64,000 bases of DNA from Rhizobium sp. GN54 (GCF_021026345.1 NZ_JAJNCZ010000003.1:1-64000); one strand, 5' to 3'; shown: positions 41,970 to 51,355, counted from the first letter of the stretch. The notes: generated by a model not told the origin, from the letters alone. Made by a program: numbers and translations.

Positions 41970-43828
41970 GGGTTTTCTCCCGCAGGCTTGAGATGAACGG
42001 TGAAGCAGGTGCCGTCCGGTCCGGTCCGGACCTCGATCCGGCCGCCATAGTCGGCCACGATGTCCTTGGAGATCACGAGCCCGAGCCCAAGGCCCCTCTC
42101 CTTCGACGAGTTGAAGGGCGAGAACAGCTCCGCCATCACCTGCGGCGCGATGCCGGGCCCGTTGTCGGCGACGGAAACCGCGACCATGTCGTCCTCTACC
42201 TTGATCGACACCGACACGATCGGGTCGGAGCAATCGGATACGGCCTCCAGCGCGTTCTGGAAGAGGTTGATGAACACCTGCTCCAGCCGCAGCCGGTTTC
42301 CGAGAACGAGCAGCCCTTGCGCGGACGGATCGATGCGGAGCGCTTCGAGGCTGCCGGTAAAGCGGCTCCTGAGAAGCTCCACCGCACCCGCGATCGCCTC
42401 CCGCAGGTTCACCGGTTCGGCTCCGGTCCTGCCCTTTCGCGCCAGCGCCTTCAGGTCGTCGGTGATCGCGCCGATGCGCTCCGTCAGGCCGGCGATCTGG
42501 TCGAGGTTCTCGATCGCCGTGCCGGCCTGCTGCCGTGAGAGGAAGACCTTGGCGTTGTCGGCATAGGCGCGGATGGTCGCGACCGGCTGGTTGATTTCAT
42601 GCGCCACGCCAGCAGCCACCTGCCCCAGGATCGCCAGCCTGTTGGCCTGCACCAGCTCCTGCTGTACCGCCTGCAGCCGCGTCTCGGTCGACCGGTGCTC
42701 GGCGATCTCCGCCTGCAACCGGTCGCGCGCGTGGCTGAGGTCGGCGGTCCGCTCCTCCACCCGCTGTTCCAGCGCATACCGCGCCTCTTCCGCAGCCGCG
42801 ATCGCGGCAAGTCCCTTCTGGCGGCGCCGGAGCCAGAAGGCGGCGGCCGCAAGCAGCGGCACCAGCGTCAGAAGCGCCATCATCCGCGCTTCCCGGACGG
42901 CAGCGGCGACCGTTGGCTGCATCGGCACGAGATAGCCCAGCCGCCAGGGTGTCGATGCGGCCGGTACGAGGATCCGCAAGTAGTCGGCACTGCCACCGCC
43001 GGGCAGGACCGCCGTGATGATCTCGCTGTAGGGACCGACCGTGCGCCGCTCGGCGATCGGCAGCGGAACGAGCGGAGCATCGCCGAACTGGAGGCTTTCG
43101 CGGATCGTCGCAAGACTGTCGGCAGGAATTGCCCGCGTCGTCATGAACCGCCACGACGGAATGCTGGTGATCAGGACGACGTCGTTGTCGTCGACGACGT
43201 AGACGGGGCGCCGGGCGTCCGACCACTCCCGCTCCAGCCCGTCGAACTCCATCTTGACGACGACGACGCCCTGCGGGGCGGCCGCATCGCCCACGCGTTC
43301 GGAAATGTAGAGCCCGGGCCGCTTGCTAACCGTGCCGAGCGCGAAATGCTCCGCCTTCCCCTCCGCCATCCCACGGGTGAAATAGGACCGGAAGGCATAG
43401 TTGTTGCCGACGAAACTGTCCGGCTCCTGCCAATTGCTCGAGGCGATCGCCAGCCCGCTGGCATCGGTCACGTAGATGACCGAGGCGCTGCTGGCCTGGA
43501 CGAGCTGCTCCAGTTTGCGGTTGAGGCGGTCGCGGTTCCCGGGCGTCGGCTGCGCCAGCGCGTCCTGCACGTCGCGGTCCAGTGACAGCAGCAGCGGCAC
43601 CGCCCGCGGGCGTTCCAGCACGGCCCGCAGAAGGGCGACCTTGATATTGGCATCAGTCAGGCCCTGCCCTTCCAGGGCGGACAGCGCGCTGGCGCGGCCA
43701 TAGATGCCGGCAGCGACCAGCGCGGCCGCGACGAGCAGGGCCGATATAGCGGCGAATGCCGCCCAGGCGAGGCGGAGCCGGCCGACCGGGGAACCGGTCA
43801 TGAGTGTCGCAGGCGCAATCCGATCCAT
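41966..43828 (-). CDS. dctB: C4-dicarboxylate sensor histidine kinase DctB
   Basis: DctB senses external succinate, fumarate and malate and phosphorylates DctD. The 620-residue protein has a membrane helix near residues 15-40, a large periplasmic double-PAS sensor region, a second helix near 300, a coiled-coil linker, and a kinase core with the H-box [20 protein letters not shown] and ATP-binding N and G boxes ([22 protein letters not shown]). The start at 43828 (MDRIAP) is chosen; ATG 43801 and 43888 are alternatives, and 43888 would run into the activator sites. It is divergent from dctA. Confidence 0.93.
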   Translation of the reverse strand: MDRIAPATLMTGSPVGRLRLAWAAFAAISALLVAAALVAAGIYGRASALSALEGQGLTDANIKVALLRAVLERPRAVPLLLSLDRDVQDALAQPTPGNRDRLNRKLEQLVQASSASVIYVTDASGLAIASSNWQEPDSFVGNNYAFRSYFTRGMAEGKAEHFALGTVSKRPGLYISERVGDAAAPQGVVVVKMEFDGLEREWSDARRPVYVVDDNDVVLITSIPSWRFMTTRAIPADSLATIRESLQFGDAPLVPLPIAERRTVGPYSEIITAVLPGGGSADYLRILVPAASTPWRLGYLVPMQPTVAAAVREARMMALLTLVPLLAAAAFWLRRRQKGLAAIAAAEEARYALEQRVEERTADLSHARDRLQAEIAEHRSTETRLQAVQQELVQANRLAILGQVAAGVAHEINQPVATIRAYADNAKVFLSRQQAGTAIENLDQIAGLTERIGAITDDLKALARKGRTGAEPVNLREAIAGAVELLRSRFTGSLEALRIDPSAQGLLVLGNRLRLEQVFINLFQNALEAVSDCSDPIVSVSIKVEDDMVAVSVADNGPGIAPQVMAELFSPFNSSKERGLGLGLVISKDIVADYGGRIEVRTGPDGTCFTVHLKPAGENP

Positions 43829-43838
43829 CCGGCTACTA

Positions 43839-43856
43839 TGTGCATTAGAACGCACG
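43839..43856. promoter_or_regulatory. DctD upstream activator site 1
   Basis: An inverted repeat TGTGC-N8-GCACG lies 11 bp from the dctB start. Its centre is 33 bp from that of site 2, about three helical turns, which fits two DctD dimers binding the same DNA face, as described for rhizobial dctA. The assignment is by resemblance. Confidence 0.65.
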
Positions 43857-43872
43857 ACAGGCAAGATAGAAC

Positions 43873-43888
43873 GTGCGGAATATCGCAC
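43873..43888. promoter_or_regulatory. DctD upstream activator site 2
   Basis: A perfect inverted repeat GTGCG-N6-CGCAC shares the GTGC/GCAC arms of site 1. It ends 76 bp before the -24 element of the dctA promoter, a normal enhancer distance. Confidence 0.7.
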
Positions 43889-43934
43889 AAATGAGTATCG
43901 CCAAGTTCGCCAACCCTCTTATAAAACGACATTA

Positions 43935-43947
43935 TTTCAATATGTTA
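43935..43947. promoter_or_regulatory. Possible IHF site between activator sites and dctA promoter
   Basis: TTTCAATATGTTA matches the IHF consensus WATCAANNNNTTR at all but one position and lies in an AT-rich stretch between the DctD sites and the sigma-54 promoter, where DNA bending would help looping. Short consensus, so only suggestive. Confidence 0.35.
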
Positions 43948-43964
43948 TACCGAAATCCGGAAAC

Positions 43965-43980
43965 TGGCACGACGCTTGCT
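43965..43980 (+). promoter_or_regulatory. Sigma-54 (-24/-12) promoter of dctA
   Basis: TGGCACG-N4-TTGCT is an exact match to the sigma-54 consensus. It lies 69 bp upstream of the dctA start, giving a leader of about 58 nt, and is preceded by two palindromic DctD-like sites. Confidence 0.9.
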
Positions 43981-44049
43981 GACCCATTCCCCGACATAAC
44001 TGTACGCCCCGGGAGGCCGGATTCCGGTTGGGGCACAACGGAGGATGAC

Positions 44050-45384
44050 ATGCAGATTTCGACTGATGGCGCGATCAAGCGCGAGACCCTGCCTTTCTAC
44101 CGGCATCTTTACTTCCAGGTTCTGGTGGCGATCGCCGCCGGCATCCTGCTCGGCCATTATTCTCCCGACCTCGGCGCCTCGCTGAAGCCGCTCGGCGATG
44201 CCTTCATCCGTCTCGTCAAGATGATCATCGCACCGGTGATCTTCCTGACCGTGGCGACAGGCATTGCCGGCATGTCCGACCTGAAGAAGGTCGGCCGGGT
44301 CGCTGGCAAGGCGATGATCTACTTCCTGACCTTCTCGACGCTCGCCCTGGCGATCGGCATGCTGGTCGCCAACGTCGTCCAGCCGGGCGCCGGCATGCAC
44401 ATCGATCCGGCCTCGCTCGATGCGAGTGCTGTGTCCACCTACGCCACCAAGGCGCATGAAAGCACCATCACCGGCTTCCTGATGAACATCATCCCGCAGA
44501 CGATCGTCGGCGCCTTTGCCGAGGGCGACATCCTGCAGGTGCTGTTCTTCTCCGTGCTGTTCGGCGTCGCGCTCGGCATGGTCGGCGAGAAGGGCAGGCC
44601 GGTCACCGACTTCCTGAACGCGCTGACCGCGCCGATCTTCCGCCTCGTCGCCATCCTGATGAAGGCAGCCCCGATCGGCGCCTTCGGCGCCATGGCCTTC
44701 ACCATCGGCAAGTACGGCATCGGCTCTATCGCCAACCTCGCCTTCCTGATCGCCACCTTCTACATCACCTCGCTGCTCTTCGTCTTCATCGTGCTCGGCG
44801 CAGTGGCCCGCTACAACGGCTTCTCGATCGTGGCGCTGATCCGCTACATCAAGGAGGAACTGCTGCTCGTGCTCGGCACTTCCTCCTCCGAAGCCGCCCT
44901 GCCGGGGCTGATGCAGAAGATGGAAGCCGCCGGCTGCAAGCGCTCGGTCGTCGGCCTCGTCATCCCCACCGGCTATTCCTTCAATCTCGACGGCACCAAC
45001 ATCTACATGACGCTGGCGGCGCTCTTCATCGCGCAGGCCGTCGACATCCAGCTTTCCTATGCCGACCAGATCCTGCTGCTTCTCGTCGCCATGCTGAGTT
45101 CCAAGGGGGCTGCGGGCATCACCGGCGCGGGCTTCATCACGCTGGCGGCGACGCTCTCCGTCGTCCCCGCCGTCCCGGTCGCCGGCATGGCGCTGATCCT
45201 CGGCATCGACCGCTTCATGTCGGAATGCCGCGCGCTGACGAACTTCGTCGGCAACGCCGTCGCCACCATCGTCGTGGCCCGCTGGGAAAACGAGCTCGAC
45301 GTCGAAAAGCTCGACAGCGCCCTGGGCGGACGCAGCGGCAACGGCCTGTTGCAGCCCACCGGCGCGCTCCAGCCCGCAGAGTAA
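44050..45384 (+). CDS. dctA: C4-dicarboxylate:cation symporter DctA
   Basis: DctA takes up succinate, fumarate and malate, the main carbon sources supplied to rhizobial bacteroids. The 444-residue protein has the DAACS-family layout of eight helices plus two re-entrant loops, with the substrate motifs [18 protein letters not shown] and [22 protein letters not shown] and the late [16 protein letters not shown] hairpin. The ATG at 44050 has CGGAGGAT upstream; the frame from 43873 crosses the promoter and is rejected. Control by DctB/DctD and sigma-54 is well supported by the upstream sites. A hairpin terminator follows. Confidence 0.97.
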   Translation: MQISTDGAIKRETLPFYRHLYFQVLVAIAAGILLGHYSPDLGASLKPLGDAFIRLVKMIIAPVIFLTVATGIAGMSDLKKVGRVAGKAMIYFLTFSTLALAIGMLVANVVQPGAGMHIDPASLDASAVSTYATKAHESTITGFLMNIIPQTIVGAFAEGDILQVLFFSVLFGVALGMVGEKGRPVTDFLNALTAPIFRLVAILMKAAPIGAFGAMAFTIGKYGIGSIANLAFLIATFYITSLLFVFIVLGAVARYNGFSIVALIRYIKEELLLVLGTSSSEAALPGLMQKMEAAGCKRSVVGLVIPTGYSFNLDGTNIYMTLAALFIAQAVDIQLSYADQILLLLVAMLSSKGAAGITGAGFITLAATLSVVPAVPVAGMALILGIDRFMSECRALTNFVGNAVATIVVARWENELDVEKLDSALGGRSGNGLLQPTGALQPAE

Positions 45385-45415
45385 TTCCTCCCAGGGAAGA
45401 GACCGCAGTCTCCGT

Positions 45416-45454
45416 GAATGGCTCGCCGCACCCGCGGCGGGCCATTCGTCGTTT
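45416..45454 (+). terminator. Rho-independent terminator of dctA
   Basis: The stem GAATGGC-T-CGCCGC pairs with GCGGCG-G-GCCATTC (one T-G pair, 14 bp) around a 4-nt loop, then GTCGTTT. It lies 31 nt after the dctA stop. Confidence 0.72.
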
Positions 45455-45862
45455 CTGCACCGTCACGGCTCCGCATCGGCTTGGACGCCGCGCACAGGAA
45501 TCACGCGGCTAACGCATTGGACGCAACGCAAGGGTGCGTCATCACTGACCAAGGCAGCCGTCTACGGCCTTTGCCATAGCCCGTCCCCTCCCCTTCCGCC
45601 GCCGGTGTACCTCATGGGTAGGTCATCCCACCCACTTCATAGGCAGTGGTGAGGGAGAGGGGTTTTCGCCCATTGGCTGTGTTCGTTTCCGGACAGTCCC
45701 TGCGTATAACCCTAGGTGGAGAGAGAACGTCCGGCATCCCGCACAGTCGCCGCGACAGGCGCGGCGTCATCCGCAAGCCGGGACGACAGCAAGTGCAGGC
45801 TTCGGTCCCCCGACCGCGCCGCCCCGATCAACCCGCCCCGACCCTTGAGGAGACGTCGCATC
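45455..45862. other. Structured non-coding leader region upstream of the RTX gene
   Basis: No gene is seen in these roughly 400 bp. Several short inverted repeats are visible: ACGCA-AGGG-TGCGT at 45526-45539, GCCG-TCTA-CGGC near 45561, and a CCCCTCCCC/GGGAGAGGGG-like pair bracketing about 45585-45661, followed by TTTTCG. A TATAAC hexamer near 45704 could be a -10 element. This is probably the promoter and leader of the RTX protein gene; no known riboswitch was recognised. Confidence 0.4.
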
Positions 45863-48292
45863 ATGGCCACACCGGAGTCCCTTATTTTCGACGACATCTC
45901 GCTTACGGACGACACGGACGGCGATAATACCTCGAGCCTCGGCGGCAGCGAGCGAACGATCGGGAACTGGACGATCAGACTGCTGGACGAGGACGGCAAT
46001 GTCGGCTCGCCCGTCACCGAGTTTCTCGATGTCATCAGCGATCCGGAAGAATCCATCCTCGTGAATTCGAACGACTACGGTCTTCGTGTCCTCGGCACAT
46101 TCGGGACAGTCGCTGCAGCGGAGTTTGCCGCCACCGATGGCGAGAAGTTCTGGCTCAAGAGCTTCCAGATCGACAATTACGGCATGGGAGAAGCCGAGAA
46201 CGATGTCTTCTCCGACACCGTCCGTGTGGTCGGTTATGCCGACGGGGTGGAGGTTGGCCACCAGGACTTCACGGTCACGGACTTCGTCAACACGACGGTA
46301 ACGCTGCAGGGCAAATTCTGGCAGTCGATCGACACGTTTCGCATCGTCCAGCCGGACGGCGCGCCCGATATCGCCTTCGTCATCGACGATATCGTCGTGG
46401 CGGGCGTCCCCGTGCCGCCGACGCTCACGGGCGACCTGACGGCGACGGTGAAGGAGGGCGGCAGCTACACGATCACCACCGCCGACCTCAACTTCTCCGA
46501 TCCCGACGACGGCCCCTCGGATGTCCGCTTCACCGTCTCCGCCGCTTCGAACGGCACGGTCCATGTGAACGGCAAGGCCGCGACCAGCTTCACCGGCGCC
46601 GAACTCGCGAGCGGCAAGGTCACCTTCGTCCATTCCGGCTCGGAAACGACCAAGGCCTCCTTCAAGGTCTCCGTCGAAGACGGCAACGAGGACGGCTCGA
46701 CCCCGGTGGCCGGCACCTTCAACCTCGCCGTCACCCCGGTCAACGACGCGCCGACGCTCACCGGCGACCTGAAGGCAACGGTGAAGGAAGGCGGCAGCTA
46801 CACGATCACCACCGCCGATCTCAACTTCTCCGACCCCGATGACGATGCCGCGGGCGTCCGCTTCACCGTCTCCGCCGCCTCGAACGGCACGGTGCAGGTG
46901 AACGGCAAGGCCGCGACCAGCTTCACCGGCGCCGAGCTCGTCGCCGGCAAGGTCACCTTCGTCCATTCCGGCTCAGAAACGACCAAGGCCTCCTTCAAGG
47001 TCTCCGTCGAGGACGGCAACGAGGACGGATCGACCCCGGTCGCCGGCACCTTCAACCTCACCGTCACCCCGGTCAACGACGCGCCGACGCTCACCGGCGA
47101 TCTCAAGGCCACGGTAAAAGAGGGCGGCAGCTACAGGGTCACGACTGCCGACCTGAACTTCTCCGATCCCGACGACAGCGCCGCGGGCGTCCGCTTCACC
47201 GTCTCCGCCGCCTCGAACGGCAAGATCCAGGTGAACGGCAAGACCGCGACCAGCTTCACCGGCGCCGAGCTCGTCGCCGGCAAGGTCAGCTTCGTCCACT
47301 CGGGTGCCGAATCGACCAAGGCCTCCTTCAAGGTCTCCGTCGAAGACGGCAACGAGGACCGCTCGACCCCGGTCGCCCGGACCTTCAGCCTTGCCGTCAC
47401 CCCGGTCAACGACGCACCGGAGCTCGTCGCCACGCAGACCTTGCGGAAGATCGCCGAGGATGCCTCGACCGCCTCGGCGCGCAAGGTGGCGACGCTGGAG
47501 ATCTCCGATCCCGACGGCGGCAACAACAAGCTGTCGCTCGCCGGCAGCGATGCGAAGCTGTTCGAGATCAAGAACGGCGCGCTGTGGCTGAAGAAGGGGG
47601 CCAAGCTCGACTACGAGACCAACCCCGCGCTGAACGTCACCGTGCGCCTCGACGACCCCTCGATCGGCACGAAGCACGAGGACTGGCAGAGCTTCAAGGT
47701 CGCCGTGACCGACGTGATGGAAGCGAAACACGGCACTTCCGGCAACGACAAGCTCAACGGCTCCTCGGGCAAGGACGCCCTTTACGGTAAGAGTGGCAAC
47801 GACGTTCTCTACGGCAGGGGGGGCAGCGACATCCTCTCGGGCGGCGCCGGCAACGACCGCCTCATCGGCGGCTCCGGCAACGACCGCCTGACCGGTGGCT
47901 CCGGCAATGACCGACTGACAGGTGGCTCCGGCGTCGACACCCTGACCGGCGGCTCCGGCCGCGATACCTTCGTCTTCACCTCGACAAAGGATACGGGTCT
48001 CGGCAACGAGAAGCGCGACACCGTCACCGACTTCGTCCACGCCCGGGACAAGCTCGACCTGTCGCAGATCGACGCCAACAGCACGCGCTCCGGCGACCAG
48101 GATTTCGTCTGGCGCGGCGCGAACGACTTCACCGGCAAGGCTGGCGAACTGATCTTCCGCACCTTCGACGAGAAGGGCACGAAGAACGACCGCACCATCG
48201 TCTACGGCGACACCGACCGCGACCACCGCGCCGACTTCCAGATCGAACTGACCGGCATCATCGGCCTGACCAAGGGCGATTTCATCCTCTGA
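45863..48292 (+). CDS. RTX calcium-binding protein with cadherin-like (CSPG-type) repeats
   Basis: This 809-residue acidic protein is probably secreted by a type I system. Residues 1-185 form a lectin-like or jelly-roll-like domain ending FVIDDIVVAGVPVP. Three near-identical 111-residue repeats follow (from residues 186, 297 and 408), each with ADLNFSDPDD and GKVTFVHSGSETTKASFKVSVEDGNEDG-type segments split by family as CSPG4/Cadherin_3 repeats. A cadherin-like segment (about 519-624) and then RTX nonapeptides (GGSGNDRLTGGSG pattern, about 627-700) come next. The C-terminus (DTVTDFVHARDKLDLSQID to TGIIGLTKGDFIL) is a typical T1SS signal region. No export genes are nearby. A role in attachment or matrix is inferred. 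The start follows GAGGAG. Confidence 0.9.
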   Translation: MATPESLIFDDISLTDDTDGDNTSSLGGSERTIGNWTIRLLDEDGNVGSPVTEFLDVISDPEESILVNSNDYGLRVLGTFGTVAAAEFAATDGEKFWLKSFQIDNYGMGEAENDVFSDTVRVVGYADGVEVGHQDFTVTDFVNTTVTLQGKFWQSIDTFRIVQPDGAPDIAFVIDDIVVAGVPVPPTLTGDLTATVKEGGSYTITTADLNFSDPDDGPSDVRFTVSAASNGTVHVNGKAATSFTGAELASGKVTFVHSGSETTKASFKVSVEDGNEDGSTPVAGTFNLAVTPVNDAPTLTGDLKATVKEGGSYTITTADLNFSDPDDDAAGVRFTVSAASNGTVQVNGKAATSFTGAELVAGKVTFVHSGSETTKASFKVSVEDGNEDGSTPVAGTFNLTVTPVNDAPTLTGDLKATVKEGGSYRVTTADLNFSDPDDSAAGVRFTVSAASNGKIQVNGKTATSFTGAELVAGKVSFVHSGAESTKASFKVSVEDGNEDRSTPVARTFSLAVTPVNDAPELVATQTLRKIAEDASTASARKVATLEISDPDGGNNKLSLAGSDAKLFEIKNGALWLKKGAKLDYETNPALNVTVRLDDPSIGTKHEDWQSFKVAVTDVMEAKHGTSGNDKLNGSSGKDALYGKSGNDVLYGRGGSDILSGGAGNDRLIGGSGNDRLTGGSGNDRLTGGSGVDTLTGGSGRDTFVFTSTKDTGLGNEKRDTVTDFVHARDKLDLSQIDANSTRSGDQDFVWRGANDFTGKAGELIFRTFDEKGTKNDRTIVYGDTDRDHRADFQIELTGIIGLTKGDFIL
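46418..47416 (+). repeat. Three tandem 333-bp repeats inside the RTX gene
   Basis: Equivalent bases recur exactly 333 bp apart (for example ACGCTCA at 46421, 46754 and 47087). The copies are nearly identical at the DNA level, with scattered substitutions, and keep the reading frame, so copy number could change by recombination. Confidence 0.9.
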
Positions 48293-48487
48293 GGTTGCCT
48301 GCGCCGGCGGCAGATCGCTGCCGGCCGCCCAATCAAAACCGTCGTCATCCGGCCGCGACTTCGCGTTCGGCTGGATGGCTCGGCTGCTGGAAGCCGGAAA
48401 TTCAAAAAAATCAATGCTACGCATGTCGCGCAAAAGTGTGCAGCGGTTTTGCGACGACGACATGTGCAAAATCAAAGAGATCGCCGC

Positions 48488-48572
48488 TGGTGCCCCATGC
48501 CGGAATCGAACCAGCACTCCTTTCGGAACTCGATTTTGAGTCGAGCGCGTCTACCAGTTCCGCCAATGGGGC
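48488..48572 (-). tRNA. tRNA-Leu (anticodon CAA)
   Basis: The minus strand folds as an 85-nt class II tRNA. The acceptor stem GCCCCAT pairs with ATGGGGC, the anticodon stem CTCGA/TCGAG encloses the loop CTCAAAA (anticodon CAA, reads UUG), and a variable arm follows. The T-arm has GGTTCGATTCC, and the CCA end is encoded at 48488-48490. The long variable arm is typical of tRNA-Leu. Confidence 0.95.
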
Positions 48573-48803
48573 ATTGCAGCAGGTGACAGAGAGGCGTCTA
48601 CCACGGCGGCGAGCCGGCGCGCAAGTCGCCAGAACCGCCGATGCGCGGGTCCGCGGAGCCTGACGGTGAACGGCAATGTCGCGACGACGGGTCCACAGTT
48701 CTCTGCGGCACACGGCCGCTCCGGCCATAGTGCGGCCGCAGTGACATTTACAACAGGGGCGGAGCTGTTAAAAAGATGCAACCCCTTGAACCGGAACCCA
48801 TTC

Positions 48804-49394
48804 ATGCTCCGACGCCTCTACGACTGGACCATGTCGCTCGCCGCACGCAAGTCGGCCGAAGCCTGGCTTGCCGTCATCGCCTTCGTGGAAAGCTCCGTCT
48901 TTCTGATCCCCGCCGACGTGTTGTTTCTGCCGATGGGGCTTGCCCGTCCCGAGCGGCTCTGGCGCTATGCGCTGATTGCGACCGTCGCCTCCGTGCTCGG
49001 CGGCATCGCGGGCTGGTATCTCGGACACTACGCCTTCGAGGCGGTGGCCAAGCCCGTGCTCGAGTTCTACGGAAAGCTCGAAGCCTTCGACCAGTTGCGC
49101 GCCTCGGTCGGCTACGAGGCCCTGGTGCTGCTGCTCATCACCTCCGGCCTGACCCACCTGCCGCCGATCAAGGTCGTGACCATCCTCGCAGGCGCCGTCA
49201 ACATCAATCTCGGCCTGTTCATCATCACCGCCATCGTCGCCCGCGGTGCGCGCTTCTTCTTCCTTGCCTGGCTGCTTCGCCGCTATGGCGCGCCGATCCG
49301 CGACTTCATCGACAAGCAACTGGGGCTGATTGCAGGCGTCGGCGCCGGCCTGCTGATCGCACTCTATGTCGCCTACCGTTACGTCGCCGCTTGA
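48804..49394 (+). CDS. YqaA/DedA-like (SNARE-associated) membrane protein
   Basis: This 196-residue inner-membrane protein has about four to five helices and the DedA/VTT-type pattern ESSVFLIPADVLFLPMGLA, GGIAGWYLGHYAFE and LPPIKVVTILAGAVNINLGLF. Members are thought to flip phospholipids or undecaprenyl-phosphate. The ATG at 48804 gives MLRRLYDWTMSLAARKSAEAW split from the upstream non-coding frame that begins at 48666. It probably shares a transcript with the DsbB-like gene, 16 nt downstream. Confidence 0.88.
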   Translation: MLRRLYDWTMSLAARKSAEAWLAVIAFVESSVFLIPADVLFLPMGLARPERLWRYALIATVASVLGGIAGWYLGHYAFEAVAKPVLEFYGKLEAFDQLRASVGYEALVLLLITSGLTHLPPIKVVTILAGAVNINLGLFIITAIVARGARFFFLAWLLRRYGAPIRDFIDKQLGLIAGVGAGLLIALYVAYRYVAA

Positions 49395-49410
49395 ACCAGG
49401 AATGCCCGCC

Positions 49411-49920
49411 ATGCCCGCCGCCCTCAGACATCAACCCTCCCTGCCCTTCGCCGTTCTCCTCGCCATAGGCATGGCCGCAACCGTCGGCGGCGCGCTCGGC
49501 TTCGAGCATATCGGCGGCTATATCCCCTGTGCGCTCTGCCTGCTGCAGCGGCTGCCCTATTACTACGGCATTCCGGTCGCCGTGCTGGCGGCCCTTTCGG
49601 CTGCGTTCGGCGGCCCGCCATGGCTGACGCGGGGGCTGCTGCTTGTCGGGGGCGTGATGATGCTCGTCGGCGCCGGCATGGGCGTCTATCATGCGGGCGC
49701 CGAGTGGGGCTTCTGGGAAGGTCCGTCGAGCTGCGCGACGTCGGCCCAGGGCATTTCGCCGAGTGCCGGCGACCTGCTCGGCGACCTCGACGCCAAGAAG
49801 CCGCCGTCCTGCACCGAAGCCTCGTTCCGTTACCTCGGCCTGTCCTTCGCCGGCTGGAACGTGATCGCAAGCCTCATCCTGGCGGCAATTGCTTTCGCCG
49901 GCCTGCGCGCGAAGAGATAA
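49411..49920 (+). CDS. DsbB-like disulfide bond formation protein
   Basis: This 169-residue, four-helix membrane protein is predicted to pass electrons from a periplasmic thiol oxidase to quinone. The first periplasmic cysteine pair is in IPCALCLLQRLPYYYG (CxxC) and a second pair lies in GPSSCATSAQG and KKPPSCTEASF, as in DsbB. The ATG at 49411 has AGGA at good spacing; ATG 49402 is too close to it and 49366 lies inside the upstream gene. It follows the DedA-like gene. Confidence 0.9.
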   Translation: MPAALRHQPSLPFAVLLAIGMAATVGGALGFEHIGGYIPCALCLLQRLPYYYGIPVAVLAALSAAFGGPPWLTRGLLLVGGVMMLVGAGMGVYHAGAEWGFWEGPSSCATSAQGISPSAGDLLGDLDAKKPPSCTEASFRYLGLSFAGWNVIASLILAAIAFAGLRAKR

Positions 49921-50024
49921 GCCGGAGATCCGAACGGCGCCGCGGCATATCGCTCTTGCGCCTCATGCCGCCTTGCCGGCGCCATAGCGGCACCGGATTT
50001 CGGCCCACCGGGAACAGTGCCGCC

Positions 50025-50582
50025 TCAAGGCTGCAGTTCGACGTCCCAGTAGAGATAGTCCATCCAGCTTTCGTGCAGGTAGTTCGGCGGGAAGAGGCGG
50101 CCGTTGTTGTGCAGGTCCTGCACCGTCGGCTGGTAGGGCCGCTGGTGGGGGAACATGCCCGCCTGCTTCGGCAGCTTGCTGCCCTTGCGCAGGTTGCAGG
50201 GCGAGCAGGCCGCGACGACGTTGCACCAGGTCGTCTCGCCGCCATGCGCGCGCGGAACGACATGGTCGAAGGTCAGATCATCAGGCGAGCCGCAATACTG
50301 GCATTCGAACCGGTCGCGCAGGAACACGTTGAACCGCGTGAAGGCGGGATGGCGCGAAGGCTGCACATAGGTCTTCAGGCTGACGACGCTCGGCAGCCGC
50401 ATGGTGAAGCTCGGCGAAGAGACCGAGTGTTCGTATTCCGCGATGATGTTCACACGGTCGAGAAAAACCGCCTTGATCGCGTCCTGCCAGGACCAGAGCG
50501 ACAAGGGATAGTAACTCAGCGGCCTGTAGTCAGCGTTCAGGACGAGCGCCGGCAGGGCCTGTGGTGAAACTGAAATCGTCAA
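50025..50582 (-). CDS. HNH endonuclease family protein
   Basis: This 185-residue protein contains a compact HNH domain (about residues 90-150). Two zinc CxxC knuckles (CQYCG and CSPCN) flank the FDHVVPRAHGGETTWCNVVAAC catalytic segment. This short form, with an N-terminal LNADYRPLSYYPLSLWSWQDAI motif, is very common as a stand-alone chromosomal gene, and its biological role is not settled (nicking or repair is likely). There is no phage or restriction context here. A 122-bp AT-rich gap upstream probably holds its promoter. Confidence 0.92.
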   Translation of the reverse strand: MTISVSPQALPALVLNADYRPLSYYPLSLWSWQDAIKAVFLDRVNIIAEYEHSVSSPSFTMRLPSVVSLKTYVQPSRHPAFTRFNVFLRDRFECQYCGSPDDLTFDHVVPRAHGGETTWCNVVAACSPCNLRKGSKLPKQAGMFPHQRPYQPTVQDLHNNGRLFPPNYLHESWMDYLYWDVELQP

Positions 50583-50704
50583 GTGATTCTCCTGACCGAT
50601 TCGGCATCTGCACCTCTATATTAGGCCCGTTGTTACAGCATTGTGAAGCCGGAAAGAAAATGCGCGATGCGGATTTAACCCTTTGCAACCCTGTCGTGAA
50701 AGCC

Positions 50705-51355
50705 TCACGCCAGCGGCGCGCCGTCGCGGCGCATCTGGCGGGCATAATAGGCCCAGAAAAGCCGCGCCGAGACGCCGCGCCAGGGCGACCACATCTCGGC
50801 GATCTGCTCGAGTTCGGCGGCAGACGGACGGACGGGAAGGCCGAGCGCATGGCCGACCGCGTTCTGCAGTGCCACGTCGCCGGACGGGAAGATGTCGGGA
50901 TGGCCGGCGCAGAAGAGAAGGTAGACCTCCGCTGTCCACCGGCCAACCCCCTTGATCGCCGTCAGCGCCCGGATCGCCGAAACCGCGTCCAGGTGGCAGA
51001 CCGCATCAAGGTCGACGTCGCCGCGGTCCACGGCCTCGGCGACACGCCTCAGCGTCTCGGCCTTGGCGCGCGAGAGGCCGGCGGCCCGGTTGTCCGCCTC
51101 GCTGAGCCCGAGAATATGGTGCGGCGTGATCTCGCCGGCGATCGTCTCCAGCTTGCGCCAGATCGCATCCGCGCTCGCCCGCGAGACCATCTGCGAGACG
51201 ATGATGCCGGCAAGGCCGCGATAGCCGGGATCGTGCAGCCTGAGCGGCACCGGACCGGCCTTGTCGATCACGGCAAACAGGCGCGCGTCGAGGAGCGCCA
51301 GGTTGACGAGCCCGGCGGAGACGTCCGCCTCCGATCTGATCATGTGCAACTGCAT
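50705..51355 (-). CDS. DNA-3-methyladenine glycosylase II (AlkA-like, HhH-GPD)
   Basis: This 216-residue base-excision repair enzyme removes alkylated purines. It has the helix-hairpin-helix GPD signature ALTAIKGVGRWTAEVYLLFC followed by the catalytic aspartate in FPSGDVALQ. It lacks the AlkA N-terminal extension, like the short bacterial MAG-type group. The start at 51355 (MQLHMIRSEAD) has GGGA upstream; MIRSEAD at 51343 is possible, and the frame from 51454 overlaps gluQRS and is rejected. It is divergent from gluQRS. Confidence 0.9.
   Translation of the reverse strand: MQLHMIRSEADVSAGLVNLALLDARLFAVIDKAGPVPLRLHDPGYRGLAGIIVSQMVSRASADAIWRKLETIAGEITPHHILGLSEADNRAAGLSRAKAETLRRVAEAVDRGDVDLDAVCHLDAVSAIRALTAIKGVGRWTAEVYLLFCAGHPDIFPSGDVALQNAVGHALGLPVRPSAAELEQIAEMWSPWRGVSARLFWAYYARQMRRDGAPLA

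Noticed and set aside
45485-45565. Cyclic-di-GMP riboswitch ahead of the RTX gene
   Set aside because: GACGCAA-like pieces are present, but the conserved order of GEMM elements and tetraloop receptor could not be traced.
46418-47416. CRISPR-like array
   Set aside because: The regular spacing comes from 333-bp protein-coding repeats inside one reading frame, not short repeats with unique spacers.
48295-48663. 122-codon plus-strand frame across the tRNA-Leu gene
   Set aside because: It runs through the antisense of a perfectly folded tRNA and encodes no recognisable protein.
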